From positions 1 to 64,000 of the forward strand of contig NZ_ABCS01000037.1 in the NCBI RefSeq assembly GCF_000170895.1: DNA of 64,000 bases, written 5' to 3'. The notes under the pieces are model-generated. The model worked only from the letters and a program-made list of their open reading frames with translations, did not search any database and was not told the DNA's origin. The DNA comes from Plesiocystis pacifica SIR-1 (lineage in GTDB: Bacteria; Myxococcota_A; Polyangia; Nannocystales; Nannocystaceae). Below are positions 49,453 through 59,936 of this stretch, piece by piece. The first letter of the stretch is position 1; every line of letters starts with the position of its first letter. Position numbers and translations under genes: made by a program.

Positions 49453-50823
49453 TCAGGGCGACTCCGCGAGCAGGCCCTCGATCTCCTCGCGGAACTCCGT
49501 CTTCAACACCTCGAAGGCCTCCCCCGTCGCGGGCCCCGAAAAGCCGCTGTAGACCCGCCGCACCTTGCCGTCCCGGCCGATGAAGATCGTCGTCGGATAG
49601 GCCGCCACCTCCGACAAGTCCGGCACGCGCAGCGCCGCCGACTTCTTGTCGCTCGTCCCCCCGAGCAACAGCGGATAGTCGACGTCGTGGCGCCGAGCGT
49701 AGCGCTCCACCATGTCCATGTCGGACTGCTCGTCGCCGGAGAACTCGAAGGCGATGCCGACCATCTCGAGCCCGCGCCCGCGGTACGCGGCGTACCACTC
49801 GCTCATCAGCGGCGCCTGGTCGTTGCAGTTGGGGCACCAGGTCCCGAACAGCTCCACGAGCACGACCTTGCCCACAAAGCGCGGGTCGTCCTGGGTGAGG
49901 CTCCCGCCCCCGAGCTGGTGAAAGTCGAAGTGGAAGCGGCCGTCGCTCGCGGTCAGCTCGACGATCTCGAAGGGATCGGCCAACCCCGTGCTCGCGCCGG
50001 CCTCGACGGGGGTCCCGGCGAAGGTCGCGTGGTAGCTGTCCCGGGACCAAAAGTGACCGTCGACGAGCTCGCCCTCGTCGAGCTTGGCCCGAAACGAAAA
50101 GGCGTGCGCGCCGTCGAAGACCGCGAGCTGCAGCTGGTCCTCGACCAGGGCCCCCTCGAGGTAGCGGTAGTCCCCCGTGTCGGTGAGGATCGTCCCCTCG
50201 ACCCACGGCTCGGCCCCGGGGCCGTGGCGGGTCTGGAGCTCGGCGAGGCCGGCGTAGGTGCTGCCGTCGTCCTCGGAGAAGGTCAGGGACCAACGCCCGG
50301 ACAGCGGGCGGAGCTGCTCGTGCTCGACCACGAAGCGCTCGTGGGCGTTGGGCTCGGCGTGAAAGGACATCTGCGTCAGCCCGCCCGGACCCGGGGCTCG
50401 GCGTCGCCACGTCCCGACGATCTGCGCCTCCTCGCGCTCGTCGACGCTCCAGCGCCCCTCGAGCACGGAGTCGTAGTGGGCCAGCTCGAGGCGGAGCTGC
50501 TGGTCCCGGACCTCGGCAGCGTCGAAGGCGAAGCGCTCGTGCTCGTCGACGAGCGCGCCTCCCTTTGCGTCGATCTCGACCAGGAAGGGCAGGCGGCCCC
50601 CGGGACTGTCGAGGACGAAGCGCCAGGTGCCGTGAAAGCGCGCCGGGATGACGGCCTCGGGGCTCAGCTCGGACGGCGCCGCCTCCCGCTTCGAGGTCCT
50701 GCGCGCCTCCGGGCTCGCGTCGGGTGAGGCCTCGCGCGGCGAACAGCCCGAGCCCAACACCAAGCCCGCGACCAGCGCGAAGGCCCGAAGGGTGAACGCG
50801 GGCGTCGCAGGCATGGCGGCCAT
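49453..50823 (-). CDS. TlpA-like thioredoxin-fold lipoprotein
   Basis: ATG at 50823 (a second ATG at 50814 is equally possible); about 456 residues. The lipobox LVLGSGC precedes a polar linker. Residues 60-270 form a beta-rich domain (FHGTWRFVLDSPGGRLPFLV). The C-terminal 170 residues are a TlpA/AhpC-type thioredoxin domain with GKVVLVELFGTWCPNCNDQ (CPNC redox pair) and the cis-Pro region VAAYPTTIFIGRDGKV. Probably a membrane-tethered periplasmic thiol reductase. A stand-alone gene. Confidence 0.87.
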   Translation of the reverse strand: MAAMPATPAFTLRAFALVAGLVLGSGCSPREASPDASPEARRTSKREAAPSELSPEAVIPARFHGTWRFVLDSPGGRLPFLVEIDAKGGALVDEHERFAFDAAEVRDQQLRLELAHYDSVLEGRWSVDEREEAQIVGTWRRRAPGPGGLTQMSFHAEPNAHERFVVEHEQLRPLSGRWSLTFSEDDGSTYAGLAELQTRHGPGAEPWVEGTILTDTGDYRYLEGALVEDQLQLAVFDGAHAFSFRAKLDEGELVDGHFWSRDSYHATFAGTPVEAGASTGLADPFEIVELTASDGRFHFDFHQLGGGSLTQDDPRFVGKVVLVELFGTWCPNCNDQAPLMSEWYAAYRGRGLEMVGIAFEFSGDEQSDMDMVERYARRHDVDYPLLLGGTSDKKSAALRVPDLSEVAAYPTTIFIGRDGKVRRVYSGFSGPATGEAFEVLKTEFREEIEGLLAESP

Positions 50824-51116
50824 GCTCGCACGAGCCAGCGCCCCTGGAGGAAAGACCATCCGTGCCCGTTCACACCAGCTGGGGCAGCGCGATCACCCGG
50901 AGCGAGGCTCCCCTGGGCCTGCCTCCCCATCCCGCGGGGTGCGCGGCCGCCAGGAGCCGCCGGGGGCCACCTGGCCGGGGGGCCGCCTCAACACCGGGTA
51001 ACACCGCCTCAGAGCCCACGTAGGCCGGACGAAAGCGAGCGCAGCCCGCCGGGGGCCAGGCGGATCACGGCCCGCTGGACGGCGCCCGCGCTTTTCGCTA
51101 ACAGACGCTCGCCACC

Positions 51117-52199
51117 ATGTATCCCGACAAGATTCCAATTTTTGGCGACTTCGGCATCGCGCCCTACGGCATCATGGTCGCGACCGGCCTCCTCCTCGCC
51201 ATCATTTTTGGCGGCAGGGAGAACGAGCGCATCAAGCTCATGACCCCCGAGCTGTGGGAGAAGGTCGCGCTGTGGACCGTGATCTGGGGCCTGCTCGCGT
51301 CGCGCATGCTCTACGTGCTCACGGAGCTCGATCGCTTCATGGCGGGGCCGGCGTGGAAGCTGATCGCGCTGTGGGAGGGTGGCCTGGTGTTTTACGGCGG
51401 GCCCCTCGGCGCCGTCGGGTACCTGATCTGGCACTTCGTCATCCGCCGGCACCCGCCCACGGAGACCGAGGAGGTCGTCAAGGAGATCGGCCCGATCACC
51501 ATGCGTCAGGGCTGGACCCGGATGCTGCGCTTTTTCGACCTCGGCGCGCCCTTTTTGGCCCTCGCCCACGCCTTTGGCCGCATCGGCTGCGTGTTCGCGG
51601 GCTGCTGCTACGGCGCCGCCCACGAGGGACCCTTCTCCCTCCACTACCCCGAGGCGGCGACGGGCGCCCACATCCCGGGCGGCATGGGGCGCTACCCGAT
51701 CCCGATGGTCGAGTCGGTCATCGAGTTCAGCATCTTCGTGTGGCTGTACTTCTACCTGACCCGGAACAAGAAGTTCCACGGCCAGGTGATGCTGCACTAC
51801 GTCATCCTCTACCCCATCGCGCGCTTCGTGCTCGAGATGTTCCGGGGTGACGCCGTGCGCGGCTACGTGTTCGAGGTCGACACCGCCGCCATGGCCACCA
51901 AGCTCGGCCTCGACCCCAGCGTCCCGCTGATGATGACGACCAGCCAGTTCATCTCGCTGTTCGTCGTGGGCGCGGCGATCGTGCTGATCTTCGTGGGCCG
52001 CAAGGCCTCCGCCGACGGTCCCATCGCGGACATCGAGTGGGCCGAGGCCCAGGCCGCCGCGGACGAGGAAGAGGACGACGACGAAGAGGACGACGACGAG
52101 GACGAGGGCGAGGACGCCGCGGACGAGTCGGAGGCCGAAGAGGAACCGGGAGACGAACCGGAAGGCGATGGCGAGGATGAGGATGAGGACGCCGAATAG
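51117..52199 (+). CDS. lgt: Prolipoprotein diacylglyceryl transferase with acidic C-terminal tail
   Basis: 360 residues from ATG 51117. Lgt moves diacylglycerol from phosphatidylglycerol to the lipobox Cys, the first step of lipoprotein maturation at the inner membrane. Matching features are the N-terminal ALWEGGLVFYGGPLGAV, the signature HAFGRIGCVFAGCCYG with essential Gly-Arg, and late ILYPIARFVLEMFRGD with its Arg. About seven membrane helices are present. From residue 300 on there is a 60-residue tail almost entirely Asp/Glu, absent from ordinary Lgt. The enzyme is needed by the many lipoproteins of this window. Confidence 0.93.
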   Translation: MYPDKIPIFGDFGIAPYGIMVATGLLLAIIFGGRENERIKLMTPELWEKVALWTVIWGLLASRMLYVLTELDRFMAGPAWKLIALWEGGLVFYGGPLGAVGYLIWHFVIRRHPPTETEEVVKEIGPITMRQGWTRMLRFFDLGAPFLALAHAFGRIGCVFAGCCYGAAHEGPFSLHYPEAATGAHIPGGMGRYPIPMVESVIEFSIFVWLYFYLTRNKKFHGQVMLHYVILYPIARFVLEMFRGDAVRGYVFEVDTAAMATKLGLDPSVPLMMTTSQFISLFVVGAAIVLIFVGRKASADGPIADIEWAEAQAAADEEEDDDEEDDDEDEGEDAADESEAEEEPGDEPEGDGEDEDEDAE

Positions 52200-52241
52200 T
52201 CGTCCCTGAAACCTTCACCGTCCGCGGAGGGTCGGCCGAGA

Positions 52242-53531
52242 GTGCGCATGCGCTCTGCCGGCCCTCTCGCGTTGATGCTGCTCACCTCGCTCGCGTGCGC
52301 GTCGCCTGACGCTCCGCCGCCGACGGACGCTCCGACGGACGAGGCCGATCCGCAGGCCCAGGTCCGCGCACGCCTCGAGGCCATGCTCGCCGCGAACCCC
52401 GAGCACGGCGGGGTGCTCTACGTGTTCGCCCGCTCGGCCGCGGCCCGGGGCGAGCACGCCGAGGCCCTCGCCCACCTCGAGCGCCTCGCGGCCGTCCCCA
52501 CCTGGGACTACCCCCTCGAGGCCTCGGACTTTGGCGCCCTCGCCGACACCCCCGAGTTCCAGGCCATCGCCGCGCAGCTCTCGGCTCGCGCCCCGGCGGT
52601 CGAGCACGGGGCCGTCGCCATGGAGCTCGACCGCCTCGACCTGCTCCCCGAAGGCGTCGCCTGGAACCCCCGGACGAACGAGCTCCTGGTCGGGAGCCTC
52701 TACGAGCGGGCGGTCTACGCCGCCGATACCCGCGGGCAGACCCGGGCGCTCGTCGCCCCGCGGACCGAGGGCCTGCTCGGCGTGCTCGGCATGGAGGTCG
52801 ACGCGAGCCGCCAGCAGCTGTGGGTCGTGGCCGTCGGCGCCCCCTTCGTTCCGAGCCTCGACGAGGCCGAGCAGGGCCTCGGCGGCGTGTGGGGCTTCTC
52901 GCTCGACCCGGCCGACGAGGGCCGCTTCCTCGGCCGCGCCCTCGGGCCGCACCCGGGCCTCAACGACCTCACCGTCTTGGCCGACGGCCGCGTCGTCGCC
53001 ACGGACTCGGGCGCTGGCGCCCTGTGGGTCCACACCCCCGGCGAAGACCCCAGCGCGACCGGGAGCTTCGTCGAGCTGGCGGCGCCCGGCACCTTCTTCG
53101 GCGCCAACGGCATCGTCGCCGGACCCGAGCCCGGGGTCGTCTACGTCGCCGACTTCGAGGGCATCCACCGCGTCGACACCAGCGGCGCGGTCGAGCGCCT
53201 CGCCCTGCCCGAGGGCGCGGGCGTGGCCACGCTGGGCGGCATCGACGGCCTCGCGCGTTCAGGCACGACCCTCGTCGGCGTCCAGAACCTCTTCTCCCCC
53301 GGCCGCGTGTGGGCCATCGAGCTCGACGCCAGCGGGCGCGCCCTCGTCCGCGCGCGCATCCTCGACGACACCCACCCGCGCATGGGCGGGCCGACGACTG
53401 GCGCGTTCGTGGATGCGACCCGCTTTTGGTACCTCGCCAACGCGAGCTTGCAGTTCAGCCCCGAGGGGCTGCGCGAGGCCGGCCCCGACGATCGCCACGT
53501 GATCCTCGAGGCCCGCATCGACCCAAGCTGA
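52242..53531 (+). CDS. SMP-30/gluconolactonase-like propeller lipoprotein
   Basis: 429 residues, ATG 52242. Lipobox LTSLAC gives a Cys near residue 19. Residues 30-110 include a TPR-like helix pair (VLYVFARSAAARGEHAEALA). From about residue 130 the protein is a six-bladed propeller of the SMP-30 type: LLPEGVAWNPRTNELLVGSL, GVLGMEVDASRQQLWVV, GLNDLTVLADGRVVATDSG, GANGIVAGPEPGVVYVADF, GGIDGLARSGTTLVGVQN. These enzymes are lactonases or related calcium hydrolases; substrate not predictable. Lies 42 bp after lgt, perhaps co-transcribed. Confidence 0.82.
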   Translation: MRMRSAGPLALMLLTSLACASPDAPPPTDAPTDEADPQAQVRARLEAMLAANPEHGGVLYVFARSAAARGEHAEALAHLERLAAVPTWDYPLEASDFGALADTPEFQAIAAQLSARAPAVEHGAVAMELDRLDLLPEGVAWNPRTNELLVGSLYERAVYAADTRGQTRALVAPRTEGLLGVLGMEVDASRQQLWVVAVGAPFVPSLDEAEQGLGGVWGFSLDPADEGRFLGRALGPHPGLNDLTVLADGRVVATDSGAGALWVHTPGEDPSATGSFVELAAPGTFFGANGIVAGPEPGVVYVADFEGIHRVDTSGAVERLALPEGAGVATLGGIDGLARSGTTLVGVQNLFSPGRVWAIELDASGRALVRARILDDTHPRMGGPTTGAFVDATRFWYLANASLQFSPEGLREAGPDDRHVILEARIDPS

Positions 53532-53549
53532 CCCGGAGCCGCCCAGACT

Positions 53550-54164
53550 TCAAGGCGTGAAGCGGTCGGTCACGTCGGGCGGATCGGCGACCACGGTGCC
53601 CTGGGTCGTGACCGCGCCGTCCATGGTCGTGACCACGTCGAGGAGCACGACGTTGCCCTGGAGGTAGACCAGGTGCAGGCGCAGCAAGTTGGCGTCCTGG
53701 TCGACGACGGTCTGGATCACCCGCGCCCCGCGCTCGACGGTGGTCCGCACCTGCCAGCTCGCCTGGGCCGTGCCGAACAGGTTGCCCGAGTCGTCGAAGG
53801 TGTCGACCTTCCACACCCGCTCGGCCGTGGTGTCTGCCGTGGACGGCCAATTGGGGCTGTCGCCGTCGGGCACGGGGTTGAAGGTGTTGTTGATGGTGAT
53901 GCTCTTGCGCCCGTCGGCCGAGCCGCGGTCGACCCAGGCCTTGTAGCGCGCGGCGAAGGTGGCGACGGTCGCCCCCGTGGCATCCCGCACGCTGAGCTCG
54001 TAGGCCATGTACTGACGATCGCTGCCCGGCGCGAGGTCGAGGACCTGGAGGTCGCCCAGCTGGCCGTAGGTGGCGTTGAAGTCGAAGCTGGTGTCCTCGG
54101 TGATCGAGTTGCCACCGCCGTTGAGAATGATGTCAGTCTGCGATTGGCCTTGATGGGTCGGCAT
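53550..54164 (-). CDS. Hypothetical beta-rich protein, 204 aa
   Basis: ATG at 54164 with a good SD (AAAGGGAGA, seven bases before ATG). No signal peptide. The chain is almost all predicted strands and turns, rich in Thr/Asp/Asn (SITEDTSFDFNATYGQLGDL), with GSADGRKSITINNTFNP and a hydrophobic C-terminal strand pair (LLRLHLVYLQGNVVLLDVV). It resembles structural or lectin-like beta-sandwich proteins. No family recognised. Convergent with the propeller gene, 18 bp apart. Confidence 0.7.
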   Translation of the reverse strand: MPTHQGQSQTDIILNGGGNSITEDTSFDFNATYGQLGDLQVLDLAPGSDRQYMAYELSVRDATGATVATFAARYKAWVDRGSADGRKSITINNTFNPVPDGDSPNWPSTADTTAERVWKVDTFDDSGNLFGTAQASWQVRTTVERGARVIQTVVDQDANLLRLHLVYLQGNVVLLDVVTTMDGAVTTQGTVVADPPDVTDRFTP

Positions 54165-54315
54165 GCTCGGTCTCCCTTTGGATCAGTAACCGGCGCCGGG
54201 TGATCCCGTCACGAAAAACTCGGACTTTTTCCTCCCCGGATGTCCGTGTACCTGCACGCCCTAGCAGACCTGCTTGCTTGACGAGGATGTCGACGACGGC
54301 AAAGCTGGACCCGCC

Positions 54316-55677
54316 ATGGCGGCCCGCTTCGACCCCGAACACCTGTCCGCGGCCTTTAGCCGGGTCCGAGACCTGAGCCTGGCCCTCGCCGAGCCCCTCG
54401 AGCCCGAGGACCAGTGCATCCAGAGCATGCCCGACGTCAGCCCGACGAAGTGGCACCTGGCCCACACCAGCTGGTTCTTCGAGACCTTCGTGCTCGCCGG
54501 CCCGGACTTCGCCCCGTACCGATCGGGCTGGGACTTCCTGTTCAACAGCTACTACCAGACCGTCGGCGAGATGCACGCCCGGCCCCAGCGGGGCCTGCTC
54601 TCGCGCCCGACCGTGTCCGAGATCCAGAGCTACCGCCGCTGGGTCGACGAGCGGGTCCTCGAGCTCCTCGCCCGCGGAGCCTCGGACGCCCAACTGCGAC
54701 TCGTCGAGCTCGGCCTGCACCACGAGCAGCAGCACCAGGAGTTGTTGCTCACCGACATCCTGCACGTCCTCTCGGCCAACCCCCTCGCGCCCAGCTACCG
54801 CCGCGAGCCCCGAGCGCCCTCGCCGAGCGAAGCCCAGGCGCTGCGCTGGATCGAAGACCCCGGCGGGCTCGTGGAGGTCGGCCGAGACCTCGACGCGCCC
54901 GCGGCCGGCTTTGGCTTCGACAACGAGGGCCCGCGGCACAAGCGGTGGCTCGAGCCCTTCGCCGTGGCCAGCCGGCCCGCGACCTGCGGCGAGTACCTGG
55001 CCTTCATGGCCGACGGGGGCTACCGGCGGCCGCAGCTGTGGCTCGCCGAGGGCTGGGACACGGTCTGCGCCGAGCGCTGGACCGCCCCGGCCTACTGGCG
55101 CGCCGCCGACCCCAGCGACACGGATCCCAGCGACACGGATCCCGGGTCCTGGTCCATCTTCACCCTCGACGGCCAGCGCCCCCTCGGCCTCGACGAGCCC
55201 GTCACCCACCTCAGCTACTACGAGGCCGACGCCTTCGCCCGCTGGTCCGAGGCCCGGCTGCCCTCGGAGGCCGAGTGGGAGCGCGTCGTCGATGGCGTGG
55301 TCCGGGCCCGCGCCGGCACCGACCTGCGCGCGACCGCCAACCTCTTGCCGCTCACCGGCGAGGGCCTGGCCAGCGCCGCCCTCCACCCCGAGGCCGCCAG
55401 CTTGCGCGAGGCCGACGACGAGACCAGCGGCCTGGCCCAGGTGTTCGGCGAAGTGTGGGAGTGGACCGCCAGCCCCTACGCCCCCTTCCCCGGCTACCGC
55501 GCCCCGCCCGGGGCCGTGGGCGAGTACAACGGCAAGTTCATGTGCAACCAGATGGTCCTGCGCGGGGGCTCGTGCGTCACGCCGGCGGACCACGTGCGCG
55601 TCGGCTACCGCAACTTCTTCCACGCGCCCAAGCGCTGGCAGTTCACGGGCGTGCGCTTGGCTCGCGATCTGAGCTAA
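54316..55677 (+). CDS. egtB: Ergothioneine biosynthesis protein EgtB
   Basis: ATG at 54316 (MAARFDPEHLSAAFSRV) is preferred over an ATG at 54274; 453 residues, normal for EgtB. The DinB-type N-terminal domain holds the iron ligands: WHLAHTSWFFETFVL and LHHEQQHQELLLTDIL (HxxxHxE-type). The C-terminal FGE-sulfatase-like domain has RPATCGEYLAFMADGGY, RLPSEAEWER, VFGEVWEWTASPY, GKFMCNQMVLRGGS and HVRVGYRNFFHAPKRW. The enzyme joins hercynine and a thiol by an iron-dependent oxidation to a sulfoxide. The partner methyltransferase EgtD is not next to it. A short DPSDTDPSDTD duplication is present. Confidence 0.93.
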   Translation: MAARFDPEHLSAAFSRVRDLSLALAEPLEPEDQCIQSMPDVSPTKWHLAHTSWFFETFVLAGPDFAPYRSGWDFLFNSYYQTVGEMHARPQRGLLSRPTVSEIQSYRRWVDERVLELLARGASDAQLRLVELGLHHEQQHQELLLTDILHVLSANPLAPSYRREPRAPSPSEAQALRWIEDPGGLVEVGRDLDAPAAGFGFDNEGPRHKRWLEPFAVASRPATCGEYLAFMADGGYRRPQLWLAEGWDTVCAERWTAPAYWRAADPSDTDPSDTDPGSWSIFTLDGQRPLGLDEPVTHLSYYEADAFARWSEARLPSEAEWERVVDGVVRARAGTDLRATANLLPLTGEGLASAALHPEAASLREADDETSGLAQVFGEVWEWTASPYAPFPGYRAPPGAVGEYNGKFMCNQMVLRGGSCVTPADHVRVGYRNFFHAPKRWQFTGVRLARDLS

Positions 55678-55710
55678 CCCATCGCCAGCATCGCGCGAGT
55701 GAGCGCGGGG

Positions 55711-55716
55711 TACAGT
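55711..55716 (+). promoter_or_regulatory. Putative -10 box TACAGT
   Basis: TACAGT lies six bases before the ATG at 55723, the same spacing as at other genes here. Confidence 0.5.
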
Positions 55717-55722
55717 CCGCGC

Positions 55723-57387
<1,665 letters not shown>

Positions 57388-57709
57388 CCCCGCCCGCGAA
57401 CACCGCGACCCTGGCGGCCCCGCGTCGATGGGCTAGCAGTCGCCCACCCCGGCCGCGCCGGGACCCATGATCCACGAAAGCATCGTCCACGGACTCAGCT
57501 GGCGTTGAACCCGTGGGCGGCTGCCTTTCTCGGTAGGCCGGGGACTTCCTCGACACGAGCCACAGCACGCCCCCAACGCGCGAGTCCTTTGTCGCCAAAA
57601 ACTCGCTGTACACCCGGTACAGCTTCGTCTTGGCTTCGCGGTCTCGCACGCCGGCGACGCACTGTGGCCCGCGCCGAGACAATCCCCGACCTGCTAGTCT
57701 CCAGCCCGC
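57388..57709. other. Intergenic region without a supported gene
   Basis: 322 bp between two forward genes. A perfect 7-bp palindrome GCTGTAC/GTACAGC (57605-57611 and 57617-57623) lies inside a short reverse open frame reading TKLYRVYSEFLATKDS, which may be a gene relic. The -10 box of the next gene is at its right end. Confidence 0.6.
57695..57700 (+). promoter_or_regulatory. Putative -10 box TAGTCT
   Basis: TAGTCT (preceded by TGC) stands nine bases before the ATG at 57710. Confidence 0.45.
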
Positions 57710-58843
57710 ATGCTGCTTCGGACGCTCGTGCTGGGCTTGGGCCTGCTCGCTCCCGCGGGCCCGCCTGCCGGGGCTGAGCCCCAGCCGCGACTCGCCGTCG
57801 ACTGGCCCGCCGCTCCGGGGTGTCCGAGCGCAGAGGACTTCGAGCTCCAGCTGCGCGAGCTCGCGCCCGCGCTCGAGCTGACAGACGACACGACCAGCCC
57901 CCTGCAGGCCCAGGTCACCCTCGAGCACGACGCGAGCCCTGGCCAGGCCGAGCGCTGGCGGACGACCCTCGAGCTCCAGACCCCGATCGGGCGCCACCGA
58001 GAGGCCTTCGAAGCCGAGAGCTGCGCGGTCGCGGCCGACGCGGCGGCCCTGCTGATCGCGGTGCTCCTCGACCCCGTCGCCGTGGCGACGCAGCTCGAGG
58101 CCCTCACCGCTCGCCCGCCGACGCAGCGCCCCCGGCAGCGGGACCAATCCCCCCCACCGACGGTCGAGCCCGAGGCGACCACGCCACAGTCGCCCGAGGC
58201 CACGCCACAGCCGCGCCTGCGCGACCCCCTCGGGCCCCCGGACGCGCGCCCCTTCCCCGCCCTCAACCTGAGCGAGAGCGCTAGCGCCGACGCACCCTCG
58301 ACCCCGCTCCCCGAGTTTGGCCTCGCCCTCCTCGGCGGCGGCGGCTACGGACCCCTGCGCGCAGGCGCGGGCGTGATCGCGGGGGCCTTCATCGTCGCCG
58401 ATCGCGGGTGGCGGTGGGAGCTGCGCGGCGCCTGGTTGCCGCCGGTGCTCCTCGACCTCGACCAGGGCTGGAGCGCCCACTTCGACGGCTGGCTCGTCGG
58501 CACCCGGGGCTGCGGCGAGCCGCGCACCGGGCCCGCGCTGTCCTTCCCGCTATGCGCCGGGATCGAAGTCGGAGCCGTGCGCGGCCGCCCCCTCGACACC
58601 CTGGCGGGCTCCCGGGACGCGAACCAGCCCTGGCTGGCCATCGAGGCCGGCCCCGGCCTGCGCTGGGTCCCAGGGCCGCAAAGCGCCCCCGCGCGCGTGG
58701 CCATCGGCGCCGAGGTCGACGCGGTCGCCTCGTTGTTTGCGACCGGCTTCAGCCTCGACGGCTCGCAGGTCCGGCAGTACGCCCCCGTCGGCGTGCGGGC
58801 CCTGGCCGTCGTCGAGCTCCGCCTCGACCCCCGCCCGCGCTGA
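57710..58843 (+). CDS. Exported protein with Pro/Thr linker and beta-rich C-terminal domain, 377 aa
   Basis: ATG 57710; signal peptide MLLRTLVLGLGLLAPAGPPA with a cleavage site near AGAEP. Residues 25-125 form an alpha/beta domain (RLAVDWPAAPGCPSAEDF ... AADAAALLIAVLLDPVAV). A Pro/Thr-rich linker follows. The C-terminal 170 residues look like outer-membrane-type beta strands (WRWELRGAWLPPVLLDL, ALAVVELRLDP). This type of protein is often near ECF sigma genes in myxobacteria, as here (59.4 kb). Outer-membrane location is inferred. Confidence 0.75.
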   Translation: MLLRTLVLGLGLLAPAGPPAGAEPQPRLAVDWPAAPGCPSAEDFELQLRELAPALELTDDTTSPLQAQVTLEHDASPGQAERWRTTLELQTPIGRHREAFEAESCAVAADAAALLIAVLLDPVAVATQLEALTARPPTQRPRQRDQSPPPTVEPEATTPQSPEATPQPRLRDPLGPPDARPFPALNLSESASADAPSTPLPEFGLALLGGGGYGPLRAGAGVIAGAFIVADRGWRWELRGAWLPPVLLDLDQGWSAHFDGWLVGTRGCGEPRTGPALSFPLCAGIEVGAVRGRPLDTLAGSRDANQPWLAIEAGPGLRWVPGPQSAPARVAIGAEVDAVASLFATGFSLDGSQVRQYAPVGVRALAVVELRLDPRPR

Positions 58844-58861
58844 CCTGCCCGCGAACAAATT

Positions 58862-59239
58862 TCAGGGCGGGTCTCGCGGGGCCATGCCCGCGCGCAGCCA
58901 GGCCCGGGCCTCGTCCTCGGTGTCGAAGAACCGGGTCTCCTTCGAGCGCCCGACCAAGCCCACGATGACCCGAGAGATCATCCGGTTGAAGTGGGTCAGG
59001 CCGTAGAGCCCGCCGCGGTCCCAGACCAGCTCCGGGGCCTCGCGCTGGATCGCCTTGCGAGCCTCCCGGCTAAAGCGGGGCTCGGCCTCGCGCTGATCCA
59101 TGAGCACCAGGCGCTGGTCCCCGCCGCTGAAGGCCTCGCGCATGCGCGCGGCGATCTGGGTGACGTCTTCGGGCGAGAGCGTCCCGCGCACGCGGATGTG
59201 CAAGATGCCGCCCTCTTCCAAGTCCACGCGATGCTCCAT
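58862..59239 (-). CDS. SpoIIAA-like (STAS-related) protein, 125 aa
   Basis: ATG at 59239 (MEHRVDLEEGGILHIRV) is preferred over ATG 59263 because GGAG lies seven bases before it. The fold pattern is that of SpoIIAA-like small proteins: a strand, LSPEDVTQIAARMREAF, LVLMDQREAEPRFS, then LTHFNRMISRVIVGLVGRSKE and a C-terminal helix (DEARAWLRAG). Such proteins bind lipids or partners at membranes or act like anti-anti-sigma folds. It reads away from the ECF sigma gene 149 bp away, so a link is possible but not shown. Confidence 0.75.
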   Translation of the reverse strand: MEHRVDLEEGGILHIRVRGTLSPEDVTQIAARMREAFSGGDQRLVLMDQREAEPRFSREARKAIQREAPELVWDRGGLYGLTHFNRMISRVIVGLVGRSKETRFFDTEDEARAWLRAGMAPRDPP

Positions 59240-59344
59240 GTCGGGGCTCCGTCTCGCGGGCATGCTAGCGAAGATCGGGCCCCAGGGCCTCGTGGGGGCC
59301 CTCCCACTGGCGCACGAGAGAAACTCGCCGACCTGCTAAATTTT

Positions 59345-59376
59345 TAACCACGGATTGCGCCCGCCTCCGGCATGGC
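59345..59376 (+). promoter_or_regulatory. Putative ECF-type promoter, site 1
   Basis: TAACCACGGA (59345-59354), 15 bases, then GCATGGC (59370-59376), located just before the ECF sigma start at 59388. The same two boxes with identical spacing recur at 60776. AACC in the -35 position is typical of ECF promoters; autoregulation is inferred. Confidence 0.65.
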
Positions 59377-59387
59377 CCCAGCACCCG

Positions 59388-59936
59388 ATGTCCGCCCCCA
59401 GTCCCAGCCCGCGCCCCGCGCAGCCCGAGCTGCTCGAGTTCGACGCGCTCTACCGCCGCGAGTTCGCCTACGTGTGGCGCATGCTCCGGGCCCACGGCGT
59501 GCCCGAGGCGCGCATCGAGGACGCCGTGCAGGACGTGTTCATGGTGGTCTACCGGCGGTGGGCAGACTGGCAGGCCGACAGTCGGGCCCTCGCCCCGCGC
59601 TCGTGGTTGTTTGGCATCGCCCGACGGGTCGCGGCGAACCATCGTCGCCGACAGGCCCGCGAATCGCGGCCCCCAGATCTGGCGCTGGTCGCCGAGGCCG
59701 AGGCCCCCGCAGATGAGCGGACCGCTCGCCGCCGGGCCCTCGCCCGGCTCGAGCGCGCCCTCGACGAGCTCGACGAGCGCAGCCGAACGGTCTTTGTGCT
59801 CGCCGAGCTCGAGGGCATGACCGGGCCCGAGATCGCCGAGCTCGTCGGCGAGAAGCTCAACACCGTGTACTGGCGGCTGCGGACCGCGCGGGCCAAGGTC
59901 ACCAAGAAGCTCCAGGCCCGAGGAGGGCAGCCATGA
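59388..59936 (+). CDS. ECF-type RNA polymerase sigma factor
   Basis: 182 residues from ATG 59388 (a TTG at 59355 is in frame but overlaps the promoter-like site). Sigma-2 is LEFDALYRREFAYVWRML ... RIEDAVQDVFMVVYRR and PRSWLFGIARRVAANHRRR. Sigma-4 is LDELDERSRTVFVLAELEG with the HTH EIAELVGEKLNTVYWRLRTA. It ends in an ATGA overlap with the next gene, a single-pass membrane protein placed where the anti-sigma factor usually lies. Confidence 0.92.
   Translation: MSAPSPSPRPAQPELLEFDALYRREFAYVWRMLRAHGVPEARIEDAVQDVFMVVYRRWADWQADSRALAPRSWLFGIARRVAANHRRRQARESRPPDLALVAEAEAPADERTARRRALARLERALDELDERSRTVFVLAELEGMTGPEIAELVGEKLNTVYWRLRTARAKVTKKLQARGGQP

Noticed and set aside
57430..57690. Reverse open frame reading TKLYRVYSEFLATKDS
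   Set aside because: No start or SD, and the frame runs through other genes; at most a relic.
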